Assembly: GCA_016296785.1 (NCBI GenBank) | Contig: JAEDHX010000038.1 | Coordinates: forward strand, 1-16,718 | Length of the DNA: 16,718 nt | Origin: Coprococcus sp. | Lineage (GTDB): Bacteria; Bacillota; Clostridia; Lachnospirales; Lachnospiraceae | Direction: 5' to 3' | Shown here: in pieces, positions 7,363 to 14,152 of the stretch | Layout of the letters: each line of letters opens with the position of its first letter | Numbering within the stretch: the stretch's first letter is position 1 | Program-made: the position numbers and the translations under genes | Notes under the pieces: generated by a model | What the model saw: the letters and a program-made list of their open reading frames with translations, nothing else | Database searches by the model: none | What the model was told of the DNA's origin: nothing

Positions 7363-7836
7363 ATGGGTAGTCTTACAACATTATGCTATATAGAGCAGGA
7401 TGATAAATATCTGATGCTTCATAGAATAAAAAAAGAAAATGATATTAATAAGGATAAATGGATTGGTGTTGGAGGTCATTTTTATGAAGATGAAACGCCT
7501 GAAGAGTGTCTTCTTCGTGAGGTTAAAGAGGAAACAGGATTAACACTTACTAAATGGAGGTTTAGGGGAATAGTAACATTTATTTCTGACATATGGAAGA
7601 CTGAGTATATGTTCTTATACACAGCTACAGGATATGAGGGTGAAATAACGGAATGTAATGAAGGAGTGCTTGAGTGGGTAGATAAAGGAATGATTGAAAG
7701 TCTTCCAATATGGGAGGGCGACAAGATATTCTTAAGACTTTTAGATAGTGATGAGGGGACCTTCTCATTGAAACTGAGATATGTTGGAGATAAACTTGTA
7801 GAAGCTGTACTTGATGGCAAAATATTGCCTGTATAG
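7363..7836 (+). CDS. Nudix hydrolase, MutX/MutT-like (8-oxo-dGTP diphosphatase type)
   Basis: Cytosolic Nudix enzyme of 157 residues. The Nudix box is complete: G38-x5-E44-x7-R52-E-V-K-E-E-T-G59, whose Glu cluster (53, 56, 57) coordinates the catalytic Mg. The surroundings (LTTLCYIEQDDKYLMLHR near the N-terminus and DKWIGVGGHF just before the box) resemble streptococcal MutX, so hydrolysis of 8-oxo-dGTP to the monophosphate is the best guess, though many Nudix proteins act on other nucleotides. GGGAGG precedes the ATG at 5 bases. It lies 26 bases after the DHHW gene and is probably on the same transcript, although it has no obvious functional link to the acylation genes. Its stop codon directly touches the 3' end of the convergent tRNA-Pro gene. 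Confidence 0.88.
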   Translation: MGSLTTLCYIEQDDKYLMLHRIKKENDINKDKWIGVGGHFYEDETPEECLLREVKEETGLTLTKWRFRGIVTFISDIWKTEYMFLYTATGYEGEITECNEGVLEWVDKGMIESLPIWEGDKIFLRLLDSDEGTFSLKLRYVGDKLVEAVLDGKILPV

Positions 7837-7910
7837 TCGGGGTGACGCGATTCGAACGCGCGACCTCTTAGTCCCGAACCAAGCGCTCTACCAAGCTGAG
7901 CCACACCCCG
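7837..7910 (-). tRNA. tRNA-Pro(CGG)
   Basis: Complete 74-base tRNA on the - strand. The acceptor stem CGGGGTG pairs with CACCCCG, followed by discriminator A. The D arm is GCTC/GAGC. The anticodon stem CTTGG/CTAAG (one G-T pair) carries loop TTCGGGA, giving anticodon CGG. The T arm is GCGCG-TTCGAAT-CGCGT. No CCA is encoded. The 3' end abuts the stop codon of the convergent Nudix gene with no spacer, and no T-rich terminator is visible beyond it on the - strand. Confidence 0.95.
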
Positions 7911-7939
7911 AAAAATGAATTAATTTATTCATGAATAAT

Positions 7940-7968
7940 TTGGAAGCTTTATGCTACTAGAATAATAT
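7940..7968 (+). promoter_or_regulatory. Possible promoter of the PTS gene, overlapping the tRNA promoter
   Basis: On the + strand, TTGGAA (7940-7945) and TAATAT (7963-7968) are separated by 17 bases. This -10 occupies almost the same bases as the -10 of the divergent tRNA-Pro promoter. The matches to consensus are moderate, so this is tentative. Confidence 0.4.
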
Positions 7969-7993
7969 ACATATTTGTATGTGTGAATGTCAA
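7964..7993 (-). promoter_or_regulatory. Promoter of tRNA-Pro
   Basis: Reading the - strand, a perfect -35 TTGACA (7988-7993) is followed after 18 bases by -10 TATATT (7964-7969), which would start transcription roughly 45 bases before the tRNA 5' end. The leader contains the perfect palindrome TTATTCATGAATAA. Confidence 0.7.
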
Positions 7994-8019
7994 GTAATAA
8001 TTCGCCCATTCGTATTAAG

Positions 8020-8062
8020 AAGCATTTATATGGGAATAATACCCCGTATAAATGCTTTTCTT
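8020..8062 (+). promoter_or_regulatory. Long leader stem-loop before the PTS gene (possible attenuator)
   Basis: AAGCATTTATATGGG (8020-8034) pairs with CCCGTATAAATGCTT (8043-8057) through 15 pairs including one T-G wobble, with an 8-base loop and the tail TTCTT. The stem ends just before the AAAGGAGG site of the PTS gene. Glucose PTS genes of Gram-positive bacteria are often controlled by antitermination of a leader hairpin by GlcT/LicT-type proteins. An alternative pairing of CCCAT (8005-8009) with ATGGG (8030-8034) would open this stem. The T tail is weak, so it may instead only mask or stabilise the message. Confidence 0.5.
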
Positions 8063-8079
8063 AAAGGAGGCTTTGAGTT

Positions 8080-10176
8080 ATGAAAGATAAGATATTTGGA
8101 ATATTGCAGAGAGTTGGACGTTCGTTTATGTTACCAATTGCCATACTTCCTGTTGCAGGTTTGCTGCTTGGAATAGGCAGCTCATTTACAAATGAAACAA
8201 TGCTAAGGACGTATGGGCTTATGAAGGTATTTGGACCTGGAACAATATTATCAGCGGTATTTCGTATTATGAGTGACGCTGGAAATATTGTATTTACTAA
8301 TTTACCTATTATTTTTGCAATAGGTGTTGCAATAGGTATGGCGAAAAAAGAAAAAGAGGTAGCGGCACTTGCAGCGGCAATAGCATTTCTTATTATGCAT
8401 GCAGCAATAGGTGCACTTATTTCCTTAAATGGTGGAATGGATAATATGATTGAAGGTGCAGCAGCTTATGTATGTGGTATTCCTTCCTTGCAGATGGGTG
8501 TGTTTGGAGGAATAATAGTAGGACTTGGCGTTGCGGCACTTCATAACAGGTTTTATAAGATAGAGTTTCCTCAGGTCTTATCATTCTTTGGAGGAACACG
8601 TTTTGTTCCGATAATTTCTGCACTTGTTTATACCGGTGTTGGTATTGTTATGTTTTTTATATGGCCTGTAATACAAAGAGGAATATATGCAGTAGGAGAG
8701 CTTGTTCTTAATTCGGGGTATGCAGGTACGTTTGTTTATGGATTTATGGAGAGACTTCTTATTCCATTTGGTCTTCATCATGTGTTTTATCTTCCGTTCT
8801 GGCAGACAGGTGTAGGGGGAACATTAGAGGTTGGAGGAAGAATTATAGAAGGAGCGCAAAACATTTTCTTTGCACAGCTTGCGGATCCTACAGTAGAAAA
8901 ATTTGCAGTTTCAGCTACAAGATTTATGTCAGGAAAATTTCCGCTTATGATATTTGGTCTTCCGGGAGCGGCGCTTGCAATGTATATATGCGCAAAGGAC
9001 AGTAAGAAAAAGACCGCAGGCGGACTTCTTCTTTCAGCAGCACTTACATCTATGATTACAGGTATTACTGAACCACTTGAGTTTACATTTCTTTTTGTTG
9101 CACCGATTCTGTATGGCATTCATTGCTTATTGGCGGGACTTGCATATATGCTTATGCATATTCTTGAGGTTGGAGTTGGAATGACATTTTCGGGAGGACT
9201 TATTGACCTTACCTTATTTGGAATTATGCAGGGAAATGCGAAGACAAACTGGATATGGGTAGTTGTTACAGGCATAGGATACTTTGCTGTTTATTATTTC
9301 GTATTTTCATTTATTATAAAGAAGCTCGACCTTAAAACTCCGGGACGCGATGATAGTGAAGAGGTAAAGCTATATAGAAGAAGTGATATGGATGAAAAGA
9401 ATAATACTAAATCAGCAAATAATACTAATGATGAGATATCAAAAATTATTTGCGATGGTCTTGGAGGCAAAGGCAATATTTCTGATGTTGACTGTTGTGC
9501 AACACGTCTTAGATGTACAGTATATGATCATAGTCTTGTAAATGAAGTATTGCTTAAATCTTCAGGCGCATCAGGAGTAGTAAAAAAGGGCAATGGGGTA
9601 CAGATTATATTCGGACCAAGAGTGGCTGTCATAAAATCCAATTTGGAGGATTATTTGGAGTCTAAGGAGAATTCAACAGCTAAAAAGGAGGACATTACCT
9701 CTGAAAAAAGAATCGTGATTGGAAGTCCTGTAAATGGTATGGTATTTGATTTGTCAAAGACACCGGATGAGGCGTTCGCAAGTGGTATGATGGGAGACGG
9801 CGTTGCTATTATGCCATATGATGAAATAGTTACAGCTCCTTCTGATGGGGAAGTATCGTTTGTGTTTGATACAAAGCATGCAATTGGTTTTGTTACCGAG
9901 GATGGAATAGCGCTATTAATTCATATGGGAATTGACACAGCTTTGCTGGGTGGAAAGGGCTTTAATGTATTTGTGGAGCAGGGGCAGAAGGTTACTAAGG
10001 GAACTCCGCTTATTAAGATGGACTTGAAATATCTGAACGAAAATGCACCATCCATGATTTCTCCTGTTATCTGCACTGAGTTAGATGATAATAAGAAGGT
10101 TAAGATTATTAAGGAAGGTAGTGTTATTGCAGGTGAGAATATTATGGAAATATATACAATTGATCAAAATAATTAA
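8080..10176 (+). CDS. ptsG: Glucose-type PTS permease, fused IIC-IIB-IIA
   Basis: Membrane sugar transporter of 698 residues that imports and phosphorylates its sugar using phosphoryl groups from PEP via EI and HPr (encoded elsewhere). Domain order is C-B-A. IIC (about 1-420) starts with LQRVGRSFMLPIAILPVAG and contains GITEPLEF (328-335) and MTFSGGLIDLTLFGI (368-382). IIB (about 450-530) has the phosphorylated Cys473 in CATRLR; a second Cys, 472, precedes it. IIA (about 545-695) has His600 (TKHAIG) and the phosphorylated His615 in IHMGIDT. The text follows Bacillus subtilis PtsG closely over its whole length, supporting glucose as substrate; N-acetylglucosamine or a related sugar cannot be excluded. 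Two polar linkers separate the domains (about 421-450, Asn/Lys-rich, and 528-543). AAAGGAGG lies 10 bases before the ATG. Nothing appears truncated. Confidence 0.93.
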   Translation: MKDKIFGILQRVGRSFMLPIAILPVAGLLLGIGSSFTNETMLRTYGLMKVFGPGTILSAVFRIMSDAGNIVFTNLPIIFAIGVAIGMAKKEKEVAALAAAIAFLIMHAAIGALISLNGGMDNMIEGAAAYVCGIPSLQMGVFGGIIVGLGVAALHNRFYKIEFPQVLSFFGGTRFVPIISALVYTGVGIVMFFIWPVIQRGIYAVGELVLNSGYAGTFVYGFMERLLIPFGLHHVFYLPFWQTGVGGTLEVGGRIIEGAQNIFFAQLADPTVEKFAVSATRFMSGKFPLMIFGLPGAALAMYICAKDSKKKTAGGLLLSAALTSMITGITEPLEFTFLFVAPILYGIHCLLAGLAYMLMHILEVGVGMTFSGGLIDLTLFGIMQGNAKTNWIWVVVTGIGYFAVYYFVFSFIIKKLDLKTPGRDDSEEVKLYRRSDMDEKNNTKSANNTNDEISKIICDGLGGKGNISDVDCCATRLRCTVYDHSLVNEVLLKSSGASGVVKKGNGVQIIFGPRVAVIKSNLEDYLESKENSTAKKEDITSEKRIVIGSPVNGMVFDLSKTPDEAFASGMMGDGVAIMPYDEIVTAPSDGEVSFVFDTKHAIGFVTEDGIALLIHMGIDTALLGGKGFNVFVEQGQKVTKGTPLIKMDLKYLNENAPSMISPVICTELDDNKKVKIIKEGSVIAGENIMEIYTIDQNN

Positions 10177-10215
10177 GTAGAGATAGTATTATAGGTAAGT
10201 TTATAACAAAAATTA

Positions 10216-10244
10216 TAGATTTATATCGCGCTACAATGTATAAT
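10216..10244 (+). promoter_or_regulatory. Possible promoter of the ROK kinase gene
   Basis: A perfect -10 TATAAT (10239-10244) follows the PTS stop by about 63 bases. The -35 at 17 bases (TAGATT, 10216-10221) is weak. It would give a leader of about 130 bases before the kinase, containing a 23-codon reading frame. No clear terminator follows the PTS gene, so read-through is also possible. Confidence 0.4.
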
Positions 10245-10291
10245 ATAGGGTATTAATAATTCTAATATATGAGAAGTTCAATAATGGCGAG

Positions 10292-10363
10292 ATGTCAGAT
10301 TACATTCCTACTGATGAGGATTTGAAGCCAGGATTTGATTCATTGCCAAAAATACAAAAGTAA
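10292..10363 (+). CDS. Very short open frame (23 codons) or gene remnant before the ROK kinase
   Basis: An ATG at 10292 opens a frame encoding MSDYIPTDEDLKPGFDSLPK plus three more residues, ending TAA. The composition (Asp, Pro, Lys, Phe, Tyr) looks protein-like rather than like random AT-rich sequence, and the frame stays open upstream to about 10250 without a start. There is no ribosome binding site. It could be the leftover C-terminus of a lost gene, or a leader peptide of the kinase transcript. I do not recognise it. Confidence 0.25.
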   Translation: MSDYIPTDEDLKPGFDSLPKIQK

Positions 10364-10379
10364 AGGATAAATAAACGAT

Positions 10380-11345
10380 ATGTATCTTGTTTTTGATGTC
10401 GGAGCAACATTTATTAAATATGCGTTAATGACTTTTGATGGAGAGATTCTTGAGAAGGGAAAGACTCCTACGCCGGTACCGCCTGATAATGGACTTGATG
10501 ACTTTATAAGGGTTCTTGGAGAAGTATATGACAGTTACAAGGATAAGGAGGATATTGAGGGTATAGCAATAGATCTCCCGGGACAGGTTGATGTTGATAA
10601 TGGAATAGTATATGGCGGAGGCGGACTAAAGTATACCCATAATGTTCATCTTGGAGAGCTTGTATCTAATAGATGTGATAATACTCGCGTAGCGCTTGAG
10701 AATGATGGTCATGCGGCTGCTCTTGCTGAGGTATGGAAGGGTAATGCCAGTGATGCAGTAAATGCCTGCGTTCTTGTGTTTGGAACAGGTATTGGCGGTG
10801 GAATTATAATTGACAGAAAGATTTACAGAGGTCGTAATCTGTTAGCCGGTGAGATTTCATTTTGCTATGACGGTTTAAAGAGAAATGAGCTATATAAGGT
10901 AGCTTCAATTGACCGTATGAGATGTCTTGAGGATGAATACCGAGAGCTTGCATTTACATGGTCAACTAAGAATTCTACAAGAGCTCTTTGCTTTAGGGTA
11001 TCCGTTGCGCTTGGCGTTCCGTCTTCAGAGATTGACGGTGAGAGAATATATGAGCTTATTGATGAGGGAAATGAAACTGTTATAGAAATAATGGAGGATT
11101 ACTATTTTGATATAGCAAAATACTGCTGTAATCTTTATATGACTCTTAATCCTGATGTTATATTATTAGGCGGTGGAATTAGTGCCCAGCCGGCTTTTGT
11201 TGAAGGTGTTAAGAAGTATGTTAAGGAACTTTCAAAGATAGGACGAATATATGATAATTTGAAGATTGATGTATGTCGTTTTAGGAATGATTCTAACCTT
11301 CTTGGTTCACTTTACAATTTTAAAGAAAAATATGGATTGTTGTAG
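10380..11345 (+). CDS. ROK-family sugar kinase (BglK/glucokinase-like)
   Basis: Cytosolic kinase of 321 residues that phosphorylates a sugar or glucoside with ATP. It has the ROK/ASKHA phosphate-1 motif DVGAT (6-10), ENDGHAAALAE (107-117) and GTGIGGG (135-141), plus LLGGGISAQPAF toward the C-terminus and the closing NLLGSLYNF. No DNA-binding N-terminus is present, so it is an enzyme, not a ROK repressor. The usual zinc site is missing: AGEISF (156-161) stands where many ROK kinases have GE-x-GH, and no Cys-x-Cys-G-x2-G-Cys cluster follows. Listeria beta-glucoside kinase BglK lacks it too and resembles this protein in several blocks, so beta-glucosides or glucose are the likely substrates. The ATG follows AAAGGA at a rather long spacing (12 bases). 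Its place after the PTS permease suggests a shared role in sugar use. A strong terminator follows. Confidence 0.82.
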   Translation: MYLVFDVGATFIKYALMTFDGEILEKGKTPTPVPPDNGLDDFIRVLGEVYDSYKDKEDIEGIAIDLPGQVDVDNGIVYGGGGLKYTHNVHLGELVSNRCDNTRVALENDGHAAALAEVWKGNASDAVNACVLVFGTGIGGGIIIDRKIYRGRNLLAGEISFCYDGLKRNELYKVASIDRMRCLEDEYRELAFTWSTKNSTRALCFRVSVALGVPSSEIDGERIYELIDEGNETVIEIMEDYYFDIAKYCCNLYMTLNPDVILLGGGISAQPAFVEGVKKYVKELSKIGRIYDNLKIDVCRFRNDSNLLGSLYNFKEKYGLL

Positions 11346-11370
11346 TATTATTTATTTTTGATGAGTATGC

Positions 11371-11418
11371 TCCCTGCAAGCTTTTGCCATAATATGGTAA
11401 AGACTGCAGGGACTTTTT
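11371..11418 (+). terminator. Intrinsic terminator after the ROK kinase
   Basis: TCCCTGCA (11371-11378) pairs with TGCAGGGA (11405-11412). An inner helix CCAT/ATGG and further partial pairing close the loop, and CTTTTT follows at 11413-11418. It begins 25 bases after the kinase stop. Confidence 0.85.
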
Positions 11419-11478
11419 GTTTCATGAGAAAAAGTATAAAAATTCTCGAAAAATTAAGAAATATAGAGACCATTACTG

Positions 11479-11507
11479 TTGACTAAAACACAAAATAATT
11501 ATATACT
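11479..11507 (+). promoter_or_regulatory. Strong promoter of the second MBOAT/SGNH operon
   Basis: TTGACT (11479-11484) and TATACT (11502-11507) are separated by exactly 17 bases, each one base away from consensus. The leader of about 55 bases contains a small hairpin (TTATTC-TTTT-GAATAA, 11518-11533) and the GAGGAGA ribosome binding site. As the kinase terminator lies just upstream, this promoter makes the MBOAT/SGNH pair an independent transcription unit. Confidence 0.8.
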
Positions 11508-11568
11508 TCCAAATGGTTTATTCTTTTGAATAATGTCGAATGGTGAAAGTAGTACGAGGAGAAAAAAC

Positions 11569-12993
11569 ATGGTATTTTCCAGTTTAGAGTTTTTGTTCCG
11601 TTTCCTGCCGATATTTTTACTGGCTTACTTTATTACGAAGCCGGCATACAGGAATATCACTTTGCTCATTGGAAGCTTGGTATTCTATGCTTATGGTGAA
11701 CCTATATATATTTTTTTGATGATGTTTTCAATTCTGTTTAATCATTTTGTGGCACTAAGGATTAAGCGGTTTTATGATATAGAAGTATATTCAGAGATAG
11801 ATTGTTCATTTGAACGTATTTGCTGGCTGATTACTTCATTGATATTTAATTTTGGGCTGTTATTTGTATTTAAGTATATGAATTTCTTTGTTGGTGTGAT
11901 AAATGATGCATTTGGAAAGGATTTGCTTAAGGAAGTAGCAGTTACTTTGCCGCTTGGCATTAGTTTTTACACATTTCAAATAACATCATACATAATAGAC
12001 GTATATAGATTAAAGTATGAGGCAGACAGGAATCTATTGAATTTTGCGACGTATGTCAGCATGTTTCCACAGCTTATTGCGGGGCCAATTGTTAATTATA
12101 ATGAGGTGCGGGCAGAGCTTAATGAGAGAAAGACAACCCTTGATGGTTTAGAAAGGGGCGTTACATTATTTGTAATGGGTCTTGCATATAAGGTCCTTCT
12201 TGCTAATAAAATTGCGCATCTTTGGACAGATGTGCAGACAGTTGGTGCGTATGGAATTAATACTGCAACGGCCTGGCTTGGTTCATGGGGATATTCAATG
12301 CAGCTCCTGTTTGACTTTATGGGCTACTCTCTTATGGCCATTGGACTTGGCAGTATAATGGGATTTGTAATTCCGGAGAATTTTGATTCTCCATATATGT
12401 CAAGGTCAGTTACGGAATTCTGGCGCAGATGGCACATGACCTTAGGACGTTGGTTTAGAGAGTATGTGTATATTCCATTGGGCGGAAGCAAAAAGGGTGT
12501 TCCACGAATGATACTTGCATTATTTGTTGTGTGGGCACTTACAGGCTTATGGCATGGAGCGGATTGGAATTTCCTTATATGGGGACTATTCCTTTTTGTT
12601 ATTATATTGATTGAGAAGCTTTTCTTAAAGAAGGTTTTTGATAAGGTTAAGATACTTGGTCACATTTATATGATGTTCATGATACCATTTTCATGGACGA
12701 TATTTAATATATCAGACCTTAGTAGTCTTATTGCTTATATTAAGCGTATGCTGGGTATAGGCTTAGAGGGTTCGGTGACTGTAAATGCAATGGATAAGCT
12801 GATATCTCTTGGACAGACATATTGGTGGTTGCTTCTTATTTGCGTTTTCTGCTGTACACCGATACCACGTAAACTCGTAGACAAATATTACAAGACATGG
12901 ACATGCAAGATAATCATGCTGGCTATATTCTGGTATGCTGTTTACCAGATGGCAAATGGTGGCGCTAATCCATTTTTGTATTTCAGATTCTAG
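11569..12993 (+). CDS. MBOAT-family O-acyltransferase (AlgI-like), module 2
   Basis: Polytopic membrane acyltransferase of 474 residues. I chose the ATG at 11569 because GAGGAGA lies 8 bases upstream and it yields the standard N-terminus MVFSSLEFLFRFLPIF; an in-frame ATG at 11533 would add 12 polar residues and overlap the leader hairpin. Signatures: FATYVSMFPQLIAGPIVNY (159-177), LLFDFMGYSLMAIGLG (246-261), VTEFWRRWHMTLGRWFREY (281-299) with His289, and GLWHGADWNF (326-335) with His329. It ends NPFLYFRF like the MBOAT at 4778, and the two align throughout, but this one has a longer loop of about 15 residues near 68-88 and many substitutions. It precedes a membrane-anchored SGNH hydrolase by 11 bases. 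Together they should form a second surface O-acylation module under a separate promoter. Substrate and polymer are unknown. Confidence 0.92.
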   Translation: MVFSSLEFLFRFLPIFLLAYFITKPAYRNITLLIGSLVFYAYGEPIYIFLMMFSILFNHFVALRIKRFYDIEVYSEIDCSFERICWLITSLIFNFGLLFVFKYMNFFVGVINDAFGKDLLKEVAVTLPLGISFYTFQITSYIIDVYRLKYEADRNLLNFATYVSMFPQLIAGPIVNYNEVRAELNERKTTLDGLERGVTLFVMGLAYKVLLANKIAHLWTDVQTVGAYGINTATAWLGSWGYSMQLLFDFMGYSLMAIGLGSIMGFVIPENFDSPYMSRSVTEFWRRWHMTLGRWFREYVYIPLGGSKKGVPRMILALFVVWALTGLWHGADWNFLIWGLFLFVIILIEKLFLKKVFDKVKILGHIYMMFMIPFSWTIFNISDLSSLIAYIKRMLGIGLEGSVTVNAMDKLISLGQTYWWLLLICVFCCTPIPRKLVDKYYKTWTCKIIMLAIFWYAVYQMANGGANPFLYFRF

Positions 12994-13004
12994 GGGGGCA
13001 TGCT

Positions 13005-14057
13005 ATGAAGAAAATTATGGATTGCATAAGAGAATGTCCGCTGCTTCTGATGATTGTTTTGTCTGCACTGATATTTACGGCAGTGGCATATGTTAAGGTG
13101 TTGCTAGGTGATTATGACCTTAAGGTTACAATGGATCACCCAATGCTCGTTTCTGTTATCCTAGAAGAGAAACCGTCTTCAGAAAAACCGGAAAGCATGG
13201 GTTATGAGGAAGGAAGTACAACAGAAGCTTCTACTGATACAGAAGCTTCAACTGATACAGAGGCAAGCACAGAGGTGTCAACAGAAGCTACAGAGACTAC
13301 TACAGAAGCGACAACTGAGGAATCTACATTGGGAGGCGGAACATCTCATGCCAATGTAAAGATTGAACGCCCTACAATATATTTAGATGTCAAGAAAAGG
13401 AAGTCAAGAAATGACTGCTATAATGATGTTAAGAAGATAGCACTTACAACTGACTATCCTTATGAGAAGAAAACAAAGGACTATTTCAAGGATGCCTTGT
13501 TTGTAGGTGATTCGAGAGTTGAAGGACTTGCTTTATATTCAGGTATAGATAACGCTGATTTTGCTTATATGGAGGGTCTTACTGTACAGGGGCTTATGGA
13601 TTTGAAGATTGCCAAACTAGATGATAAGTCGGTTACCCTTCCTGAGCTTTTACAAGAAAAGGCATATAAGAAGATATTTGTAATGCTTGGTGTTAATGAA
13701 CTTGGATATAACACTGATTATTATGTGGATGAATATATCAAGAAGATAAATGAGATACAGGAATTACAGCCTGATGCAATAGTATTTATGATGGGGTGTA
13801 TGTATGTTACATCAGAGTATTCTAAGAATAATGATATTATCAATAATGATAATATTGATGACAAGAATAATGGAATAGCAAAGTTTGCTAATGGAATTGA
13901 CTTATTCTATTTTGATGTAAACACGGCTTTATCTGACGACCATAGCGGATTAAAGGAAGAATATACCTGGGATGATATTCATCTTCAGGCACAATACTAT
14001 GAACTATGGGAGAATTTCCTGTTAGAACATGGATTAAATGATGATATGTGGGAATAG
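13005..14057 (+). CDS. Membrane-anchored SGNH/GDSL hydrolase-like protein with S/T/E stalk, partner of MBOAT 2
   Basis: Protein of 350 residues: short cytosolic N-terminus, one TM segment (about 12-34), a low-complexity Ser/Thr/Glu stalk (about 68-108, repeated T-E-A-S-T-D units) and an extracytoplasmic SGNH domain (about 160-345). Catalytic blocks are visible: GDSR (168-171) with nucleophile Ser170, GVNEL (229-233) where the family has G-x-N-D, and DDIH (323-326) with Asp323 and His326. Proteins of this design beside an MBOAT gene are expected to act as the acyltransferase or esterase step of polymer acylation at the cell surface. The stalk would hold the domain away from the membrane within the wall. 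It belongs to a different SGNH branch from the DHHW protein of module 1. AGGGGGG precedes the ATG and the MBOAT stop lies 11 bases upstream; a terminator follows. Confidence 0.85.
   Translation: MKKIMDCIRECPLLLMIVLSALIFTAVAYVKVLLGDYDLKVTMDHPMLVSVILEEKPSSEKPESMGYEEGSTTEASTDTEASTDTEASTEVSTEATETTTEATTEESTLGGGTSHANVKIERPTIYLDVKKRKSRNDCYNDVKKIALTTDYPYEKKTKDYFKDALFVGDSRVEGLALYSGIDNADFAYMEGLTVQGLMDLKIAKLDDKSVTLPELLQEKAYKKIFVMLGVNELGYNTDYYVDEYIKKINEIQELQPDAIVFMMGCMYVTSEYSKNNDIINNDNIDDKNNGIAKFANGIDLFYFDVNTALSDDHSGLKEEYTWDDIHLQAQYYELWENFLLEHGLNDDMWE
13210..13327 (+). repeat. Degenerate short tandem repeat coding for the S/T/E stalk
   Basis: Within the SGNH gene, units of the type ACAGAAGCTTCWACTGAT recur twice almost exactly (about 13221-13255) and then decay into shorter ACAGAAGC/ACAGAGGC units up to about 13327. 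Such repeats can change in copy number by slippage, which would change stalk length in steps without breaking the frame if whole 18-base units are involved. Confidence 0.7.
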
Positions 14058-14078
14058 ACATAATATATACTAACTATT

Positions 14079-14120
14079 ATAAACTCCCCGAATCCTGAGG
14101 TTCGTGGGAGTTTATTGTAA
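14079..14120 (+). terminator. Probable terminator between the SGNH and YeiH genes
   Basis: ATAAACTCCCCGAA (14079-14092) pairs with TTCG-T-GGGAGTTTAT (14101-14115) with one bulged T and an 8-base loop. The T residues lie mainly inside the stem and the tail TTGTAA is weak, so termination may be partial and could let some transcripts run into the YeiH gene. Confidence 0.6.
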
Positions 14121-14152
14121 TATAAGATTATATATATGAAAGGAATTTGCAA

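Noticed and set aside
7482..7904. Minus-strand frame of 140 codons over the Nudix gene and tRNA-Pro
   Set aside because: Its N-terminal part is a translation of the tRNA and the rest is antisense to a well-supported Nudix gene; the peptide is Ser/Pro/His-rich as is usual for shadow frames.
8787..9119. Minus-strand frame of 110 codons inside the PTS gene
   Set aside because: It is antisense to the conserved IIC domain and has no ribosome binding site; its composition is that of a shadow frame.
11533..11568. Upstream ATG adding 12 residues to the second MBOAT
   Set aside because: It lacks a ribosome binding site, overlaps the small leader hairpin and gives a polar extension not expected in the family; the ATG at 11569 has a strong site.
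13221..13327. Repeat run considered as a CRISPR-like or regulatory array
   Set aside because: Units are contiguous without unique spacers, lie in frame inside a gene and encode an S/T/E stalk.
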